Notes: generated by a model from the sequence alone, not told the origin. 64,000 nucleotides of DNA from Neobacillus niacini (GCF_023715785.1 NZ_JAMBOX010000019.1:1-64000), one strand, 5' to 3'; shown: positions 52,114 through 61,231, counted from the stretch's first letter. Program-made: numbers and translations.

Positions 52114-53139
52114 TTATTGATGTATGGACTGTCCGGCGAAATGGCAGGCAGCAAAATGATTCGGTTCGTATTCCTTCCACTCCGGTTTTTCTGCTGAACA
52201 CCGGTCAGTTGCGATCGGGCATCTTGTATGAAATGGACAGCCGCTTGGGGGATTTGCCGGATTTGGCAGATCTCCCTGCAATCGAACCCTGGTCCGGTTT
52301 CGATTGACGGAGGGTCTTGGAATGGCTGATAGCAGCGCCTGGGTGTAAGGATGCAACGGCCGCTCAAATAGGTCCCCTACGGAAGCCAACTCGACCGTAT
52401 TCCCGAGATACATAACCAAAACCCGATCGCAAAAGTAGCGGACAACCCCTAAATCATGCGAGATAAATAGATAGGAAAGGTTATATTTTTGCTGCAAGGA
52501 TTTTAGTAGTTTTAAAACTTGCGCCTGCACGGAAACGTCAAGGGCGGAAACGGCTTCATCACAGATGACAAACGAAGGATGAAGGGCGATGGCACGGGCA
52601 ATGCCAATTCGCTGCCGCTGGCCGCCGCTAAACTCATGAGGGTATTTATAAAAATGCTCCTCTTTTAAGCCTACTTCCTCCAATAGGCTAATGACCGTTT
52701 CCCGTTTTTCCTTGGCCGACATATTGGTATGCATTGTGAATACCTCTTCAAGCGCGTGACCAATTCGCTGGCGTGGATTTAATGAGGCAAACGGATCCTG
52801 AAAAATCATTTGCATCTGCTTCACAAATTTCAACTTTTCTTTTCTCTTTAAATCCTGAATTTCCGTATCCTGGAAAATCACTTTTCCGGCTGTTAATTCT
52901 TCCAATCCCAAAATGGCTCTCCCCAGAGTGGATTTACCGCAGCCGGATTCGCCTACAACCCCTAAACTCTCGCCTTCATAAAGCTGTAAGGAAACATTTT
53001 CGACTGCTTTGACGTCGCTTTGTTTCCGCTGGAGGATTCCTCCTTTAATAGGGAAATATTTTTTAATACCTTGAAGTTCCAGGAGCACCTTTGGTTCTGT
53101 CTTCTTGCTTGAAGCGATTTGTTCTGTTGAAACGGCCAT
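52114..53139 (-). CDS. Oligopeptide ABC importer ATPase (OppF/DppF type)
   Basis: A 341-residue ATPase. Walker A is GVVGESGCGKSTLGRAIL near residue 62, the signature is EFSGGQRQRIGIARA, and Walker B is FVICDEAVSALD. The C-terminal oligo_HPY extension has the four-cysteine iron-sulfur-type pattern GCPFHTRCPIATDRCS and a final FAACHFAG. It overlaps the OppD-type gene by one nucleotide. The set resembles dipeptide/glutathione importers. Confidence 0.92.
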   Translation of the reverse strand: MAVSTEQIASSKKTEPKVLLELQGIKKYFPIKGGILQRKQSDVKAVENVSLQLYEGESLGVVGESGCGKSTLGRAILGLEELTAGKVIFQDTEIQDLKRKEKLKFVKQMQMIFQDPFASLNPRQRIGHALEEVFTMHTNMSAKEKRETVISLLEEVGLKEEHFYKYPHEFSGGQRQRIGIARAIALHPSFVICDEAVSALDVSVQAQVLKLLKSLQQKYNLSYLFISHDLGVVRYFCDRVLVMYLGNTVELASVGDLFERPLHPYTQALLSAIPRPSVNRNRTRVRLQGDLPNPANPPSGCPFHTRCPIATDRCSAEKPEWKEYEPNHFAACHFAGQSIHQ

Positions 53140-54116
53140 CAGTGCACCTCCTCCTCAATTAGCCAGCAGCTGACCTTATGTGTGCCAGAGACGTTTGCTG
53201 CCTGTGGTTCTTTCGTTCGGCAGCGGTCTGTCGCAAATTTGCATCTGTCATGAAAGCGGCAGCCGGAAATCTGCTCATGTAAGCTTGGCAGCGATCCAGG
53301 GATAGGTTCTAGTTCAAAGTCAGGGTCATCAACATTAGGAACTGAATTTAACAGTCCGATCGTATACGGATGTTTCGGATTATTGAAGATTTCCTCCACA
53401 CTTCCTTCTTCTACCTTCTTGCCCGCATACATGACCATGACACGATCGGCCACCTCAGCGACAACACCCATATCGTGGGTAATTAACATGACACCCATGT
53501 TATATTTTTCTTTCAAATCGTTAATCAAATCCAAGATTTGTGCCTGAATGGTAACATCAAGGGCGGTTGTAGGTTCATCGGCAATTAACAGTCCGGGATT
53601 ACAAGATAAAGCAATGGCAATCATTACCCGCTGGCGCATCCCGCCGCTCAACTCATGAGGATATTGATTCATTCTTTTTTCCGGATAGGGAATTCCGACC
53701 TGTTTTAAAAGCTCAATCCCTTGTTTCGTTGCTTCGCTCTTTGACAGGTTATGATGGAGCATTAACGGCTCGCGAATTTGGTAGCCGATTGTCAACACAG
53801 GATTTAACGCCGTCATTGGCTCTTGGAAGATCATCGAAATTTTATTGCCGCGGATTTGCCGCATTTTTTCCTGCGGCAAGTTATGAATCGGCGCCCCCTC
53901 AAACAGGACTTCACCGCTAGTAATTTTTCCGTTGCTTGGCAATAGACCCATAACCGAGAGAGAAGTGATACTTTTCCCACACCCCGATTCACCGACAATG
54001 CAGAGTGTTTCCCCTTTTTTAATAGAAAAGGAGACATCACGCACAGCAGGCAGCTGCCCGTCTGCTGTGCGGAATTCAGTCACAATGTTTTTGACTTCAA
54101 GTAATGTCTCTCCCAT
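53139..54116 (-). CDS. Oligopeptide ABC importer ATPase (OppD/DppD type)
   Basis: A 325-residue ATPase with Walker A CIVGESGCGKSITSLSVM, signature ELSGGMRQRVMIAIAL, and Walker B LLIADEPTTALDVTIQ. The C-terminal extension has the cysteine cluster SGCRFHDRCKFATDRC. It lies 10 nt after the solute-binding protein gene. Confidence 0.92.
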   Translation of the reverse strand: MGETLLEVKNIVTEFRTADGQLPAVRDVSFSIKKGETLCIVGESGCGKSITSLSVMGLLPSNGKITSGEVLFEGAPIHNLPQEKMRQIRGNKISMIFQEPMTALNPVLTIGYQIREPLMLHHNLSKSEATKQGIELLKQVGIPYPEKRMNQYPHELSGGMRQRVMIAIALSCNPGLLIADEPTTALDVTIQAQILDLINDLKEKYNMGVMLITHDMGVVAEVADRVMVMYAGKKVEEGSVEEIFNNPKHPYTIGLLNSVPNVDDPDFELEPIPGSLPSLHEQISGCRFHDRCKFATDRCRTKEPQAANVSGTHKVSCWLIEEEVH

Positions 54117-54125
54117 TTTTCAACC

Positions 54126-55685
54126 CTACTTTCTTGTAACGCCCGATAAATCCCATTTTCCAGTCGGATAGAGTTCAAGGCCTGTGAATTCATTATTCAA
54201 TGCTGCAGTGACAACACCATGGTACATAATAACGACTGAATCGTTCTTCAGCATTAATTCGTTGGCTTGATTCAAATAGTCTTCCCGTACTTTTTGATCG
54301 GTTGTTGTTCTTGATTGCTCAATCAATTTATCCAATTCAGGATCCTTTAATTGGGTCATGTTGGAAGAACCGACGTTTGCACTATGGAAGTTAGGATATA
54401 ACAATTCGGAACCATCACCGGTAACATTCGACCAGCTTAAGAACGTAAGGTCAAACTTTCCGGCGCGTGCTGTATCCAGAAACGCTGCCCATTCCATTGA
54501 TTCAATTTCTACTTTAAAGCCAGCTTCCGTCAGTTGCGCTTGAACCAGTTCAGCCATTAATGGATAGGTGCCGCGGTTTGCTGCCAACAGCTTGATGGTT
54601 TTGTCGCCATAGCCGTTTTTCTTCACTAACTCTTTTGCTTTTTCTAAATTATAAGATGTGCCGCCTTTATCGGCAGAATCTTTATGGCCAAATACTTTTG
54701 GTCCGATGACGCTGTCGCTTCTTACGCCCAGTCCATTTAATTTTTTCACAATGGCATCTCGGTTAATGGCACTTGCGAGAGCCTTTTTGAATTCAGGATT
54801 AGCAAATTCCGGTTTTGAATGATTCACTGTTAAGAAATATTGAGGTGTTCCTTGAATCTTTTCTACTCCTACATTTTTCAACGCTTCAACACGGCTTAAT
54901 TGCTCTGCCTGAATACTGTCAATAAATTGCACTTCACCTGCCTGGAGCATGGAAATCGCTGTAGATACTTCCGGAACCACTTTAAAAACTAGCTTTTTGA
55001 TGGCAGGAGCACCGTCACGATAGTCAGGATTTGATTCTAAAACAACTTGATCACCAGGAGTCCAGCTGACAAATTTGAACGGTCCGGTACCAACAGGCTC
55101 TTTCATTAAGTCTTGTTTCTTATCTGCTGTTGGGCTTACAATTGCCGCATTGGAGTGTGATAAAGCAGCCAAGAACGGTCCATATGGATATTTTGTTTTG
55201 ATTTCAACTGTATTTTCATCAACGACATTGATGGTATCAACAGGAGCCATCAAGCTTGCGCGCGGTGCAGCAGTTGCTGGGTCACGAAGTTTATCGAACG
55301 TATATTTAACGGCTTCAGCATTAAAATCTGTGCCATCGTGGAACTTAATTCCCTTTTTCAATTTAATAACCCATGTATTTTCATCCGGGTTTTCATAGGA
55401 TTCTGCCAATAATGGTTCAATCTTGCTATCTGCATTTCTCTTAAACAGTGTTTCATAGACATGTTCGGTTACATTCGATGATGCGGAATCGTTCGTCATG
55501 ATTGGAGATAAGCCAACCGCATCGGTAAGTGAAGCATAGGTAAACGATTCAATCGCTTCTTTCTTTTCTTTTCCTTTGTTAGTGTCAGTTCCTTCATTGC
55601 TTGATTTGGAAGCTGAGCCTCCGCCACAGGCCGCAAGTAGTAGCGCCGTGATAATGGTGAATAACAACAGCAAATTTTTCTTCAT
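54126..55685 (-). CDS. Peptide/glutathione-type solute-binding lipoprotein (SBP family 5)
   Basis: A 519-residue family 5 binding protein. The signal peptide MKKNLLLLFTIITALLLAAC ends in the lipobox LLAAC, followed by a glycine/serine/lysine-rich linker. The conserved block FHDGTDFNAEAVKYTFDKLRDP near residue 117 is the family signature. It captures peptides for the adjacent permeases. The neighbouring gamma-glutamyltransferase-like gene suggests gamma-glutamyl peptides such as glutathione, which is an inference. Confidence 0.92.
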   Translation of the reverse strand: MKKNLLLLFTIITALLLAACGGGSASKSSNEGTDTNKGKEKKEAIESFTYASLTDAVGLSPIMTNDSASSNVTEHVYETLFKRNADSKIEPLLAESYENPDENTWVIKLKKGIKFHDGTDFNAEAVKYTFDKLRDPATAAPRASLMAPVDTINVVDENTVEIKTKYPYGPFLAALSHSNAAIVSPTADKKQDLMKEPVGTGPFKFVSWTPGDQVVLESNPDYRDGAPAIKKLVFKVVPEVSTAISMLQAGEVQFIDSIQAEQLSRVEALKNVGVEKIQGTPQYFLTVNHSKPEFANPEFKKALASAINRDAIVKKLNGLGVRSDSVIGPKVFGHKDSADKGGTSYNLEKAKELVKKNGYGDKTIKLLAANRGTYPLMAELVQAQLTEAGFKVEIESMEWAAFLDTARAGKFDLTFLSWSNVTGDGSELLYPNFHSANVGSSNMTQLKDPELDKLIEQSRTTTDQKVREDYLNQANELMLKNDSVVIMYHGVVTAALNNEFTGLELYPTGKWDLSGVTRK

Positions 55686-55709
55686 AATTATTTCCCCCTC
55701 GTTTTTATT

Positions 55710-55744
55710 TGTCCAGCTCCAGCGCCTAGGCGCTTGTAGCTTTT
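55710..55744. repeat. Minimal copy of the dispersed repeat, inside the importer operon
   Basis: The sequence GTCCAGCTCCAGCGCCTAGG and GCGCTTGTAGC carries the same termini as the element at 1950-2100 without its interior; AGCGCCTAGGCGCT is a perfect 14-bp palindrome. It lies between the second permease and the binding-protein genes. An RNA hairpin here may set mRNA stability or the ratio of binding protein to permease. Confidence 0.6.
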
Positions 55745-55745
55745 C

Positions 55746-56642
55746 TTATTGAATATCCATATTTGGATCGATTGCATCGCGCAATCCATCGCCGACAACG
55801 TTAAAAGCAAATACTGTCAGCATAATGGCGATACCAGGTACGACCGTTAAGTGCGGCGAGCTCCACATGAAGGCCTGCCCTTGTGAAATCATCGCACCCC
55901 ATTCGGGTGTCGGCGGCTGCGCCCCCAAGCCAAGATAACTTAGCGATGCTGTTGAAAGAATCGCGGTTGCCATCCTCATCGTCGCAAATACGATGATTGG
56001 CGCAAAGGCATTTGGCAAGATATGCTTGACCATAATTCGAAAATCTGAGGCACCGAGTGATTTCATCGCCATGATGTATTCCTTTTCCTTAATGGAAAGA
56101 ACGGAGCCTCTGACAATTCTCGCACATGACGGAATCGACCAGATGCTAATCGCGATTGCGACATTGATCAGGCTTGTACCTAAAATGGCAATAATCAGCA
56201 TTGCTAGAAGGATGCCAGGGAAAGAGAACAGCAAATCTACTATTCTCATAATCACGCCATCTAATTTTTTATAGTAGCCGCCAAGCAAACCTAGGGTCAC
56301 GCCTCCTAACAGGCCCAGGGTAACCGCGACAATTCCAACTACCAATGAGATGCGGGCCCCAAAAACAATTCTGCTCCATACGTCGCGGCCATAGTTATCG
56401 GTACCCAGCCAATGTCCCTCGCTAAACACCGGCAATTCACTTGCATCTAAATTTTGTTTTACCGGATCATAGGAGGTAATTAGCGGTGCAAAAATGGCCA
56501 TGCCAATTTGCAGGACGATAATAATTAAGCCAATCACCGCCAGTTTGTTTTTCAATAATCGTTTTGCAACGACCTGATACGTTTTTTCTTTACTTGGTGC
56601 TTTTTTCACATTGGCCGCCGCCACTGTTGCTGTTTCCGCCAT
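55746..56642 (-). CDS. Peptide ABC importer permease (DppC/OppC type)
   Basis: A 298-residue permease with six membrane segments and the N-terminal OppC_N region (VAKRLLKNKLAVIGLIII). The EAA loop reads KEYIMAMKSLGASDFRIMVKHILPN (landmark near residue 190). ATG 56642 is chosen because AAAGGAGGGGG precedes it; the longer frame overlaps the upstream permease. It pairs with the DppB-type permease. Confidence 0.92.
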   Translation of the reverse strand: MAETATVAAANVKKAPSKEKTYQVVAKRLLKNKLAVIGLIIIVLQIGMAIFAPLITSYDPVKQNLDASELPVFSEGHWLGTDNYGRDVWSRIVFGARISLVVGIVAVTLGLLGGVTLGLLGGYYKKLDGVIMRIVDLLFSFPGILLAMLIIAILGTSLINVAIAISIWSIPSCARIVRGSVLSIKEKEYIMAMKSLGASDFRIMVKHILPNAFAPIIVFATMRMATAILSTASLSYLGLGAQPPTPEWGAMISQGQAFMWSSPHLTVVPGIAIMLTVFAFNVVGDGLRDAIDPNMDIQ

Positions 56643-56658
56643 CGTGCCCCCTCCTTTC

Positions 56659-57600
56659 TTATTGATATTTGATTCTTGGATCAATATAGGTATAGACAAT
56701 GTCAACAACTAAATTCACTAGTACAAACAAGGTGGCCACCAACAGGACGGATCCTTGCACCATTGGAAAGTCACGTGCCGCGATTGCATCAATCATCAAC
56801 CGGCCCACCCCGTTAATGGCGAAAACCTTCTCGGTAATGATGGTTCCGCCCAAGAGCCCTCCAAAATTAAGGCCGATCACGGTGATAACCGGAATCATCG
56901 CATTTTTTAAGGTGTGAATCCAAATGACATTTCGTTCTTTTACCCCTTTTGCTCTGGCCGTTCTGACAAAATCCGCCCTGACAACCTCCAGCATCGATGA
57001 CCTTACCATTCGGGCAATCATCGCGGCGGAACTTGTTCCTAACGTAATAGCCGGAAGGATCATTTCTTTCATCCCTTCAACGGTAAACCAGGAATTTGAT
57101 AATCCCGCTACAGGCAGCCACTGAAGATTGACGGAAAAAACTAAAATCAACAATGCCCCCAGCCAAAAGTTTGGAATTGAAATCCCTGCCAATGCAAACG
57201 TAGTGGAGGTTACATCCAGCCAGCTGTTATGTCTAAGAGCTGAAATCAGACCGGCGAATATCCCGATGATTACCGCAACAATCATACTGGCGACTGCCAA
57301 TTTCAAAGTGTTTGGAAAGCGAACAGCGATTGCTTCAGCAACAGGCTGGCGGGTTTGGTAGGAAAAACCAAAATCCCCCTGGGCAATATTAGCCAAGTAA
57401 CTTCCGTATTGGACCAAGAAAGGATCATTCAAGCCCAAATTGTCTCGAATTGCTTCCAAATCAGACGCTGTAGCTGTAGGTCCTCCAACCATCGCTGCGG
57501 GGTCCCCGGGAGCGAGATACATGGATGAGAAAACCAAAAACGATATTCCAAACAAGAGGAATATTAACTGAAAGAACCTGCGGACAATCATTGAAATCAC
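56659..57600 (-). CDS. Peptide ABC importer permease (DppB/OppB type)
   Basis: A 313-residue permease with six membrane segments. The N-terminus MISMIVRRFFQLIFLLFGIS is typical of DppB, and the EAA loop is RADFVRTARAKGVKERNVIWIHTLKNA near residue 215. It is the first gene of the importer group. The promoter must lie in the AT-rich 57601-57893 region. Confidence 0.92.
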   Translation of the reverse strand: MISMIVRRFFQLIFLLFGISFLVFSSMYLAPGDPAAMVGGPTATASDLEAIRDNLGLNDPFLVQYGSYLANIAQGDFGFSYQTRQPVAEAIAVRFPNTLKLAVASMIVAVIIGIFAGLISALRHNSWLDVTSTTFALAGISIPNFWLGALLILVFSVNLQWLPVAGLSNSWFTVEGMKEMILPAITLGTSSAAMIARMVRSSMLEVVRADFVRTARAKGVKERNVIWIHTLKNAMIPVITVIGLNFGGLLGGTIITEKVFAINGVGRLMIDAIAARDFPMVQGSVLLVATLFVLVNLVVDIVYTYIDPRIKYQ

Positions 57601-57893
57601 TATGCACCCTCCTCCTTACGACATTTGTTAATCAATTTTTAATTTTTGATTACTTAATGTTCTGAATAATATAAAAGTGATTATAATCCTTTTCATTTTA
57701 AAAATCTACAAAAAACACTCATTTTTTTAAAAATTTTTCAAATTTCAATAACTTTTTGGTTTTATTTACCCAATGAACCTTCCGAAATGTCGACATTTTC
57801 CGGAAAAGTGCTTTATTTTTGAATCAAAAATCTAGAACGCTTACATTTCCGTTTTGTAAAACCAATTATTCGCGGGTATCTTTCCTTCATGCA
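57601..57893. other. AT-rich regulatory gap between lrp and the importer operon
   Basis: This stretch has no gene. On the minus strand TATAAT occurs near 57671-57676 but the -35 is unclear. A 12-bp palindrome, TTTTCCGGAAAA (57796-57807), and a decayed AATTTTTCAAATTT-like stretch upstream could be binding sites for the Lrp protein encoded next to it or for CodY; neither matches a consensus closely. Confidence 0.45.
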
Positions 57894-57921
57894 CAAAAAA
57901 AACTCATCATAACGATGAGTT
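57894..57921 (-). terminator. Intrinsic terminator of the lrp gene
   Basis: AACTCATC and GATGAGTT form an 8-bp stem on the minus strand, followed by eight Ts. It separates the regulator from the importer operon. Confidence 0.88.
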
Positions 57922-57933
57922 CCTTGCTGCAGA

Positions 57934-58377
57934 TTATAGTTTCAGCCCTCTTCGGCTTTTAAATCGCCTTAATAAAATATGACTCTCCACTCTTGTAATT
58001 CCATCCAATACGTATAACTCCTCATTGATAAATCTTTCTAAGGCCCCGAAGTCATCAACCAGGACGTGGGTATGCAAGGTGGAAGGTCCTGTCATTTGAT
58101 AGCAGCTCGCCACATTTGGATTTTCTGCCAATGCCTCTGCCACTTTTACAAGGGAACCAGGCTCACAATCAATTTCAAAGAAAGCAGAAACCCCTTTTCC
58201 TGCCTTGCTGCTATTAATGACGATGGTAAATTGCTCGATAACGCCATCATCGATTAATTTAGCGACTCTTTCCCTTACGGCAACCCTGGATACCCCCAGT
58301 TCCTTTCCGATATCAACGTACGATAGCCTGCCATTGTCGACTAATAATTCCAATATTCTTTTATCGAATTGATCCAA
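57934..58377 (-). CDS. Lrp/AsnC-family transcriptional regulator
   Basis: A 147-residue regulator with an N-terminal winged helix (LDQFDKRILELLVDNGRLSY, then VSRVAVRERVAKLIDDGVI) and a C-terminal RAM ligand domain. TTG 58377 with AAAGGTGG upstream gives the standard Lrp length; the longer frame adds 57 unrelated residues. B. subtilis ywrC is the Lrp-type neighbour of ywrA, ywrB and ywrD, so this gene probably controls the importer-ggt-chr group, the aminopeptidase, or both. Confidence 0.9.
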   Translation of the reverse strand: MDQFDKRILELLVDNGRLSYVDIGKELGVSRVAVRERVAKLIDDGVIEQFTIVINSSKAGKGVSAFFEIDCEPGSLVKVAEALAENPNVASCYQMTGPSTLHTHVLVDDFGALERFINEELYVLDGITRVESHILLRRFKSRRGLKL

Positions 58378-58592
58378 TATATATAAACCACCTTTCGATT
58401 TCTCCCAATTAATAGTATTATATGGGAAGTTCATATAAAATGTAATAAAATTCGCATTATTGTCGACAAATCGTTTGTAGAATACCGCTTTTTCTTTCGT
58501 TGTGAAGATCAACTTACCTACGCTCCCCGTTGCATCTTTTTCAATCAACTATGCTACTATAAGATTGAAACTTAATTTTTGGAGGGACAGAA

Positions 58593-59837
58593 ATGGTGCT
58601 GCCTAATTTTGAAGAGAACTTACACAAATACGCAAAGCTGTTAGTGGCGAAAGGAATTAATGTTCAACCCGGGGATTGGGTGAAGATGACAATTAACGTC
58701 GATCAGGCGCCATTAGCCCGGCTAATCACAAAAGAGGCTTATGCCCTGGGGGCTGAGAAGGTCATTGTCAAATGGTCCGATGACGAAATCACAAAAGAGC
58801 ATTACTTAAATCAACCCCTCGAGGTATTGACGAACATTCCTGACTATGAAATTCAGGAATCCGAAGACCATGTATTAAATCATCGCGTCAGCCGTTTGTC
58901 GATTCTTTCGAGCGACCCTGGTTTGTTAAATGAAGTCGATTCGGCTAAGGTGGCACAATACCAAAAGGTAGCCGGAAAGGCATTCCACGCACAACGCAAG
59001 GCGACTCAGAATGATGATTTGAAATGGACAGTTGCCGCCGCAGCCGGCGCCGGCTGGGCTGCCACGGTATTCCCGAACCTAGCCACTTCCGAAGAACAGG
59101 TCGATGCCCTATGGGATCAAATTTTTAAAACCTGCCGTGTTTACGCGGAAGACCCGATTGCTGCTTGGGATCAGCACAAACAAACATTGGATGAGAAGGC
59201 GGAAAAATTAAATGAAATCCAATTTGATGCGCTGCATTACATAGCACCCGGCACAGATTTAACCCTCGGCCTGCCGAAGAACCATATTTGGGCCAGCGCC
59301 GGCAGCGTCAATCCAAAAGGCGAAGAGTTCCTTGCCAACATGCCGACAGAGGAAGTGTTCACGGCCCCTGATACCCGGCGTATGGATGGGGTAGTCCGGA
59401 GCACGAAGCCTTTAAGCTATGCGGGGACATTGATTGAAGGAATTGAAGTGCACTTTAAGGATGGAAAAATTGTCGACATTTCTGCGGAAAAAGGCGATGA
59501 GGCCATTAAGAAATTAGTGTTTGATAACGAAGGCGGAACAGGCCTTGGTGAAGTCGCCCTGGTACCAGATCCGTCACCGATTTCACAATCGGGAATTATT
59601 TTCTTTAATACCCTGTTTGACGAGAATGCCTCCAACCACCTGGCTATCGGCTCGGCTTACCCGACAACGATTCAAGGCGGGACTAAAATGAGCCAGGAAG
59701 AGCTGCAGCAGCACGGGATGAACACCGGAACTGTTCATGTAGACTTTATGATTGGCTCTAACGAGATGAATATCGACGGCATTAAACAAGACGGCACCAT
59801 CGTTCCAATTTTCCGCAACGGAGATTGGGCAATCTAA
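58593..59837 (+). CDS. ampS: Aminopeptidase of the M29 family (AmpS/AmpT type)
   Basis: A 414-residue metallo-aminopeptidase. The N-terminal domain starts MVLPNFEENLHKYAKLLVAKG; the two-metal site residues fall in TEEVFTAPDTRRMDG (E and E/D, near residue 253), GTGLGEVALVP, HLAIGSAYPTT and VHVDFMIGS, the conserved M29 blocks. It removes N-terminal amino acids in the cytoplasm. It is divergent from the Lrp gene next to a peptide importer, which fits peptide use. TTGGAGGG precedes the ATG. Confidence 0.93.
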   Translation: MVLPNFEENLHKYAKLLVAKGINVQPGDWVKMTINVDQAPLARLITKEAYALGAEKVIVKWSDDEITKEHYLNQPLEVLTNIPDYEIQESEDHVLNHRVSRLSILSSDPGLLNEVDSAKVAQYQKVAGKAFHAQRKATQNDDLKWTVAAAAGAGWAATVFPNLATSEEQVDALWDQIFKTCRVYAEDPIAAWDQHKQTLDEKAEKLNEIQFDALHYIAPGTDLTLGLPKNHIWASAGSVNPKGEEFLANMPTEEVFTAPDTRRMDGVVRSTKPLSYAGTLIEGIEVHFKDGKIVDISAEKGDEAIKKLVFDNEGGTGLGEVALVPDPSPISQSGIIFFNTLFDENASNHLAIGSAYPTTIQGGTKMSQEELQQHGMNTGTVHVDFMIGSNEMNIDGIKQDGTIVPIFRNGDWAI

Positions 59838-59843
59838 AATGCG

Positions 59844-59881
59844 AAAAAGTCCAAGAGACCGATGTTTCTTGGACTTTTTTT
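59844..59881 (+). terminator. Intrinsic terminator of ampS
   Basis: AAAAAGTCCAAGA and TCTTGGACTTTTT form a 13-bp stem. It overlaps the end of the convergent MFS pseudogene. Confidence 0.9.
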
Positions 59882-61048
59882 AGGACTCCTTAGCTGCCAC
59901 AAGAGCGGGGTCTTTCCACGCCAGAGTGATTCCAATCCCTATTACCAAAAATACTGTTGAAAAGTAAAACGGATAATTTAGGTTAATATCGAATAAAATC
60001 CCGCCAGCAATCGGACCGATGACGTTACCGATGCTTGAGAACATCGAATTCATCCCGCCGACAAAGCCTTGTTCATCGCCGGCATTCTGGATAAATACGT
60101 GGTTACCGCCGGACGCATCAAATCAAAGCCGACAAACACCGTAATGGTGACCAGCAGAATCGTCACATAGGTATGGACTACCGTCGTTAAAAATACCAGG
60201 GCAGTCGAAAAAATAAGACAATACCGGATTAAGACAATTTCCCCCAGCCTACGCATGAGCGGGGCAAAGAAGATAATTTGAAATATCGCTCCCAAAATTC
60301 CGCCGCCCATGATGATGATGGCAATATCCTTTGGTGTATAGCCGAATTTATGGTCGACAAACAAGGAAAATAACGACTCAAAAGATGATAAGCCAAACTG
60401 TGTAAGGAAAATCACCATAAAAGAAATAAAGTACATCGGCGCAAAAATCCTGCGAAACCCTGTTTTTTGTCCCTTCACATGTTCGGTTACACTGCTTCGC
60501 TCCGGCTCACGAAGCAAAAACACCGTTAAAATGGCCGCGAATAATCCGAGACCGGCAGCAAAGAAAAACGGCAGGCGCGGGCCGATTTCACCCAAAAAGC
60601 CGCCAATTCCCGGCCCGATGATAAAACCGGTCGAAATGGCCGCCGACATATAGCCAAGCGCCTTTGCCCGTTCATCCAATGTTGTCGTGTCAGCAATAAA
60701 GGCCGTTACACCCGGCATGATAAAGGCCGCACTGACGCCGCCAAGCATGCGTGAAATGAACAGGATCTCCACCGTTTTACCGATTCCAAATAAATATTCC
60801 GAGATACCAAAGATTACGAGCCCAATGACAATAATATTTTTTCGTCCATATCGGTCTGTCCAGCGGCCGGCAATCGGCGACACAATCAATTGGGTTAGCG
60901 CAAAGGCGGCAACCATATAGCCGACAACCGACCCGGATATATGCAATTCATTCATAATCGCAGGGGTAACAGGAATAACAAGGCCGATCCCCAAAAAGGC
61001 AATGAATAGATTCATCAAGACAATGACTAATGCCATGCGTTTTTTCAT
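59880..61048 (-). pseudogene. MFS multidrug-type transporter, broken by one frameshift
   Basis: The first 330 codons encode a Bmr/NorA-like transporter with motif A GRWTDRYGRKNIIVIG, motif C-like GFIIGPGIGGFLGEIGP, and end in LSRMPAMNKALSAG. After about 60086 the family sequence continues in another frame (NAGDEQGFVGGMNSMFSSIG..., ending ALVAAKES at 59880). Adding one A to the AGAAT at the junction restores a 389-residue 12-TM protein. Either the gene is inactivated late in TM11, or the base is a sequencing error. Confidence 0.85.
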
Positions 61049-61117
61049 AGTTTTTCTCCTTCAAATAACCACGATAACACCATTCTAATATAATTTCATT
61101 TGTTTTTCCTCAAACTG

Positions 61118-61170
61118 CCTTTATGACGTAGTGGGACCTCGTTTTTTCGCCTTCCACTGCTTCCATAACA
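61118..61170. repeat. Solitary unit of the array D family
   Basis: The 53-bp stretch CTTTATGACGTAGTGGGACC...CTTCCACTGCTTCCATAAC matches the array D unit, including the GTAGTGG/CCACTGC dyad. It lies 6 bp beyond the T-run of the enoate-reductase terminator. It shows that the repeat exists outside arrays. Confidence 0.8.
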
Positions 61171-61175
61171 TAAAT

Positions 61176-61231
61176 AGAAAAAAGCCCAAGAGGCAATGCG
61201 GTATTTTAAACAACTGCTGTCTCTCGGACTT
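61176..61231 (-). terminator. Intrinsic terminator of the enoate-reductase-type gene
   Basis: AAGTCCGAGAG and CTCTTGGGCTT pair over 11 bp with two G-T pairs across a long loop, followed by TTTTCTATTT. Confidence 0.7.

Noticed and set aside
57796..57807. CodY box upstream of the peptide importer
   Set aside because: TTTTCCGGAAAA has an even centre, while CodY sites have the pattern TTTTCNGAAAA; only listed as a palindrome.
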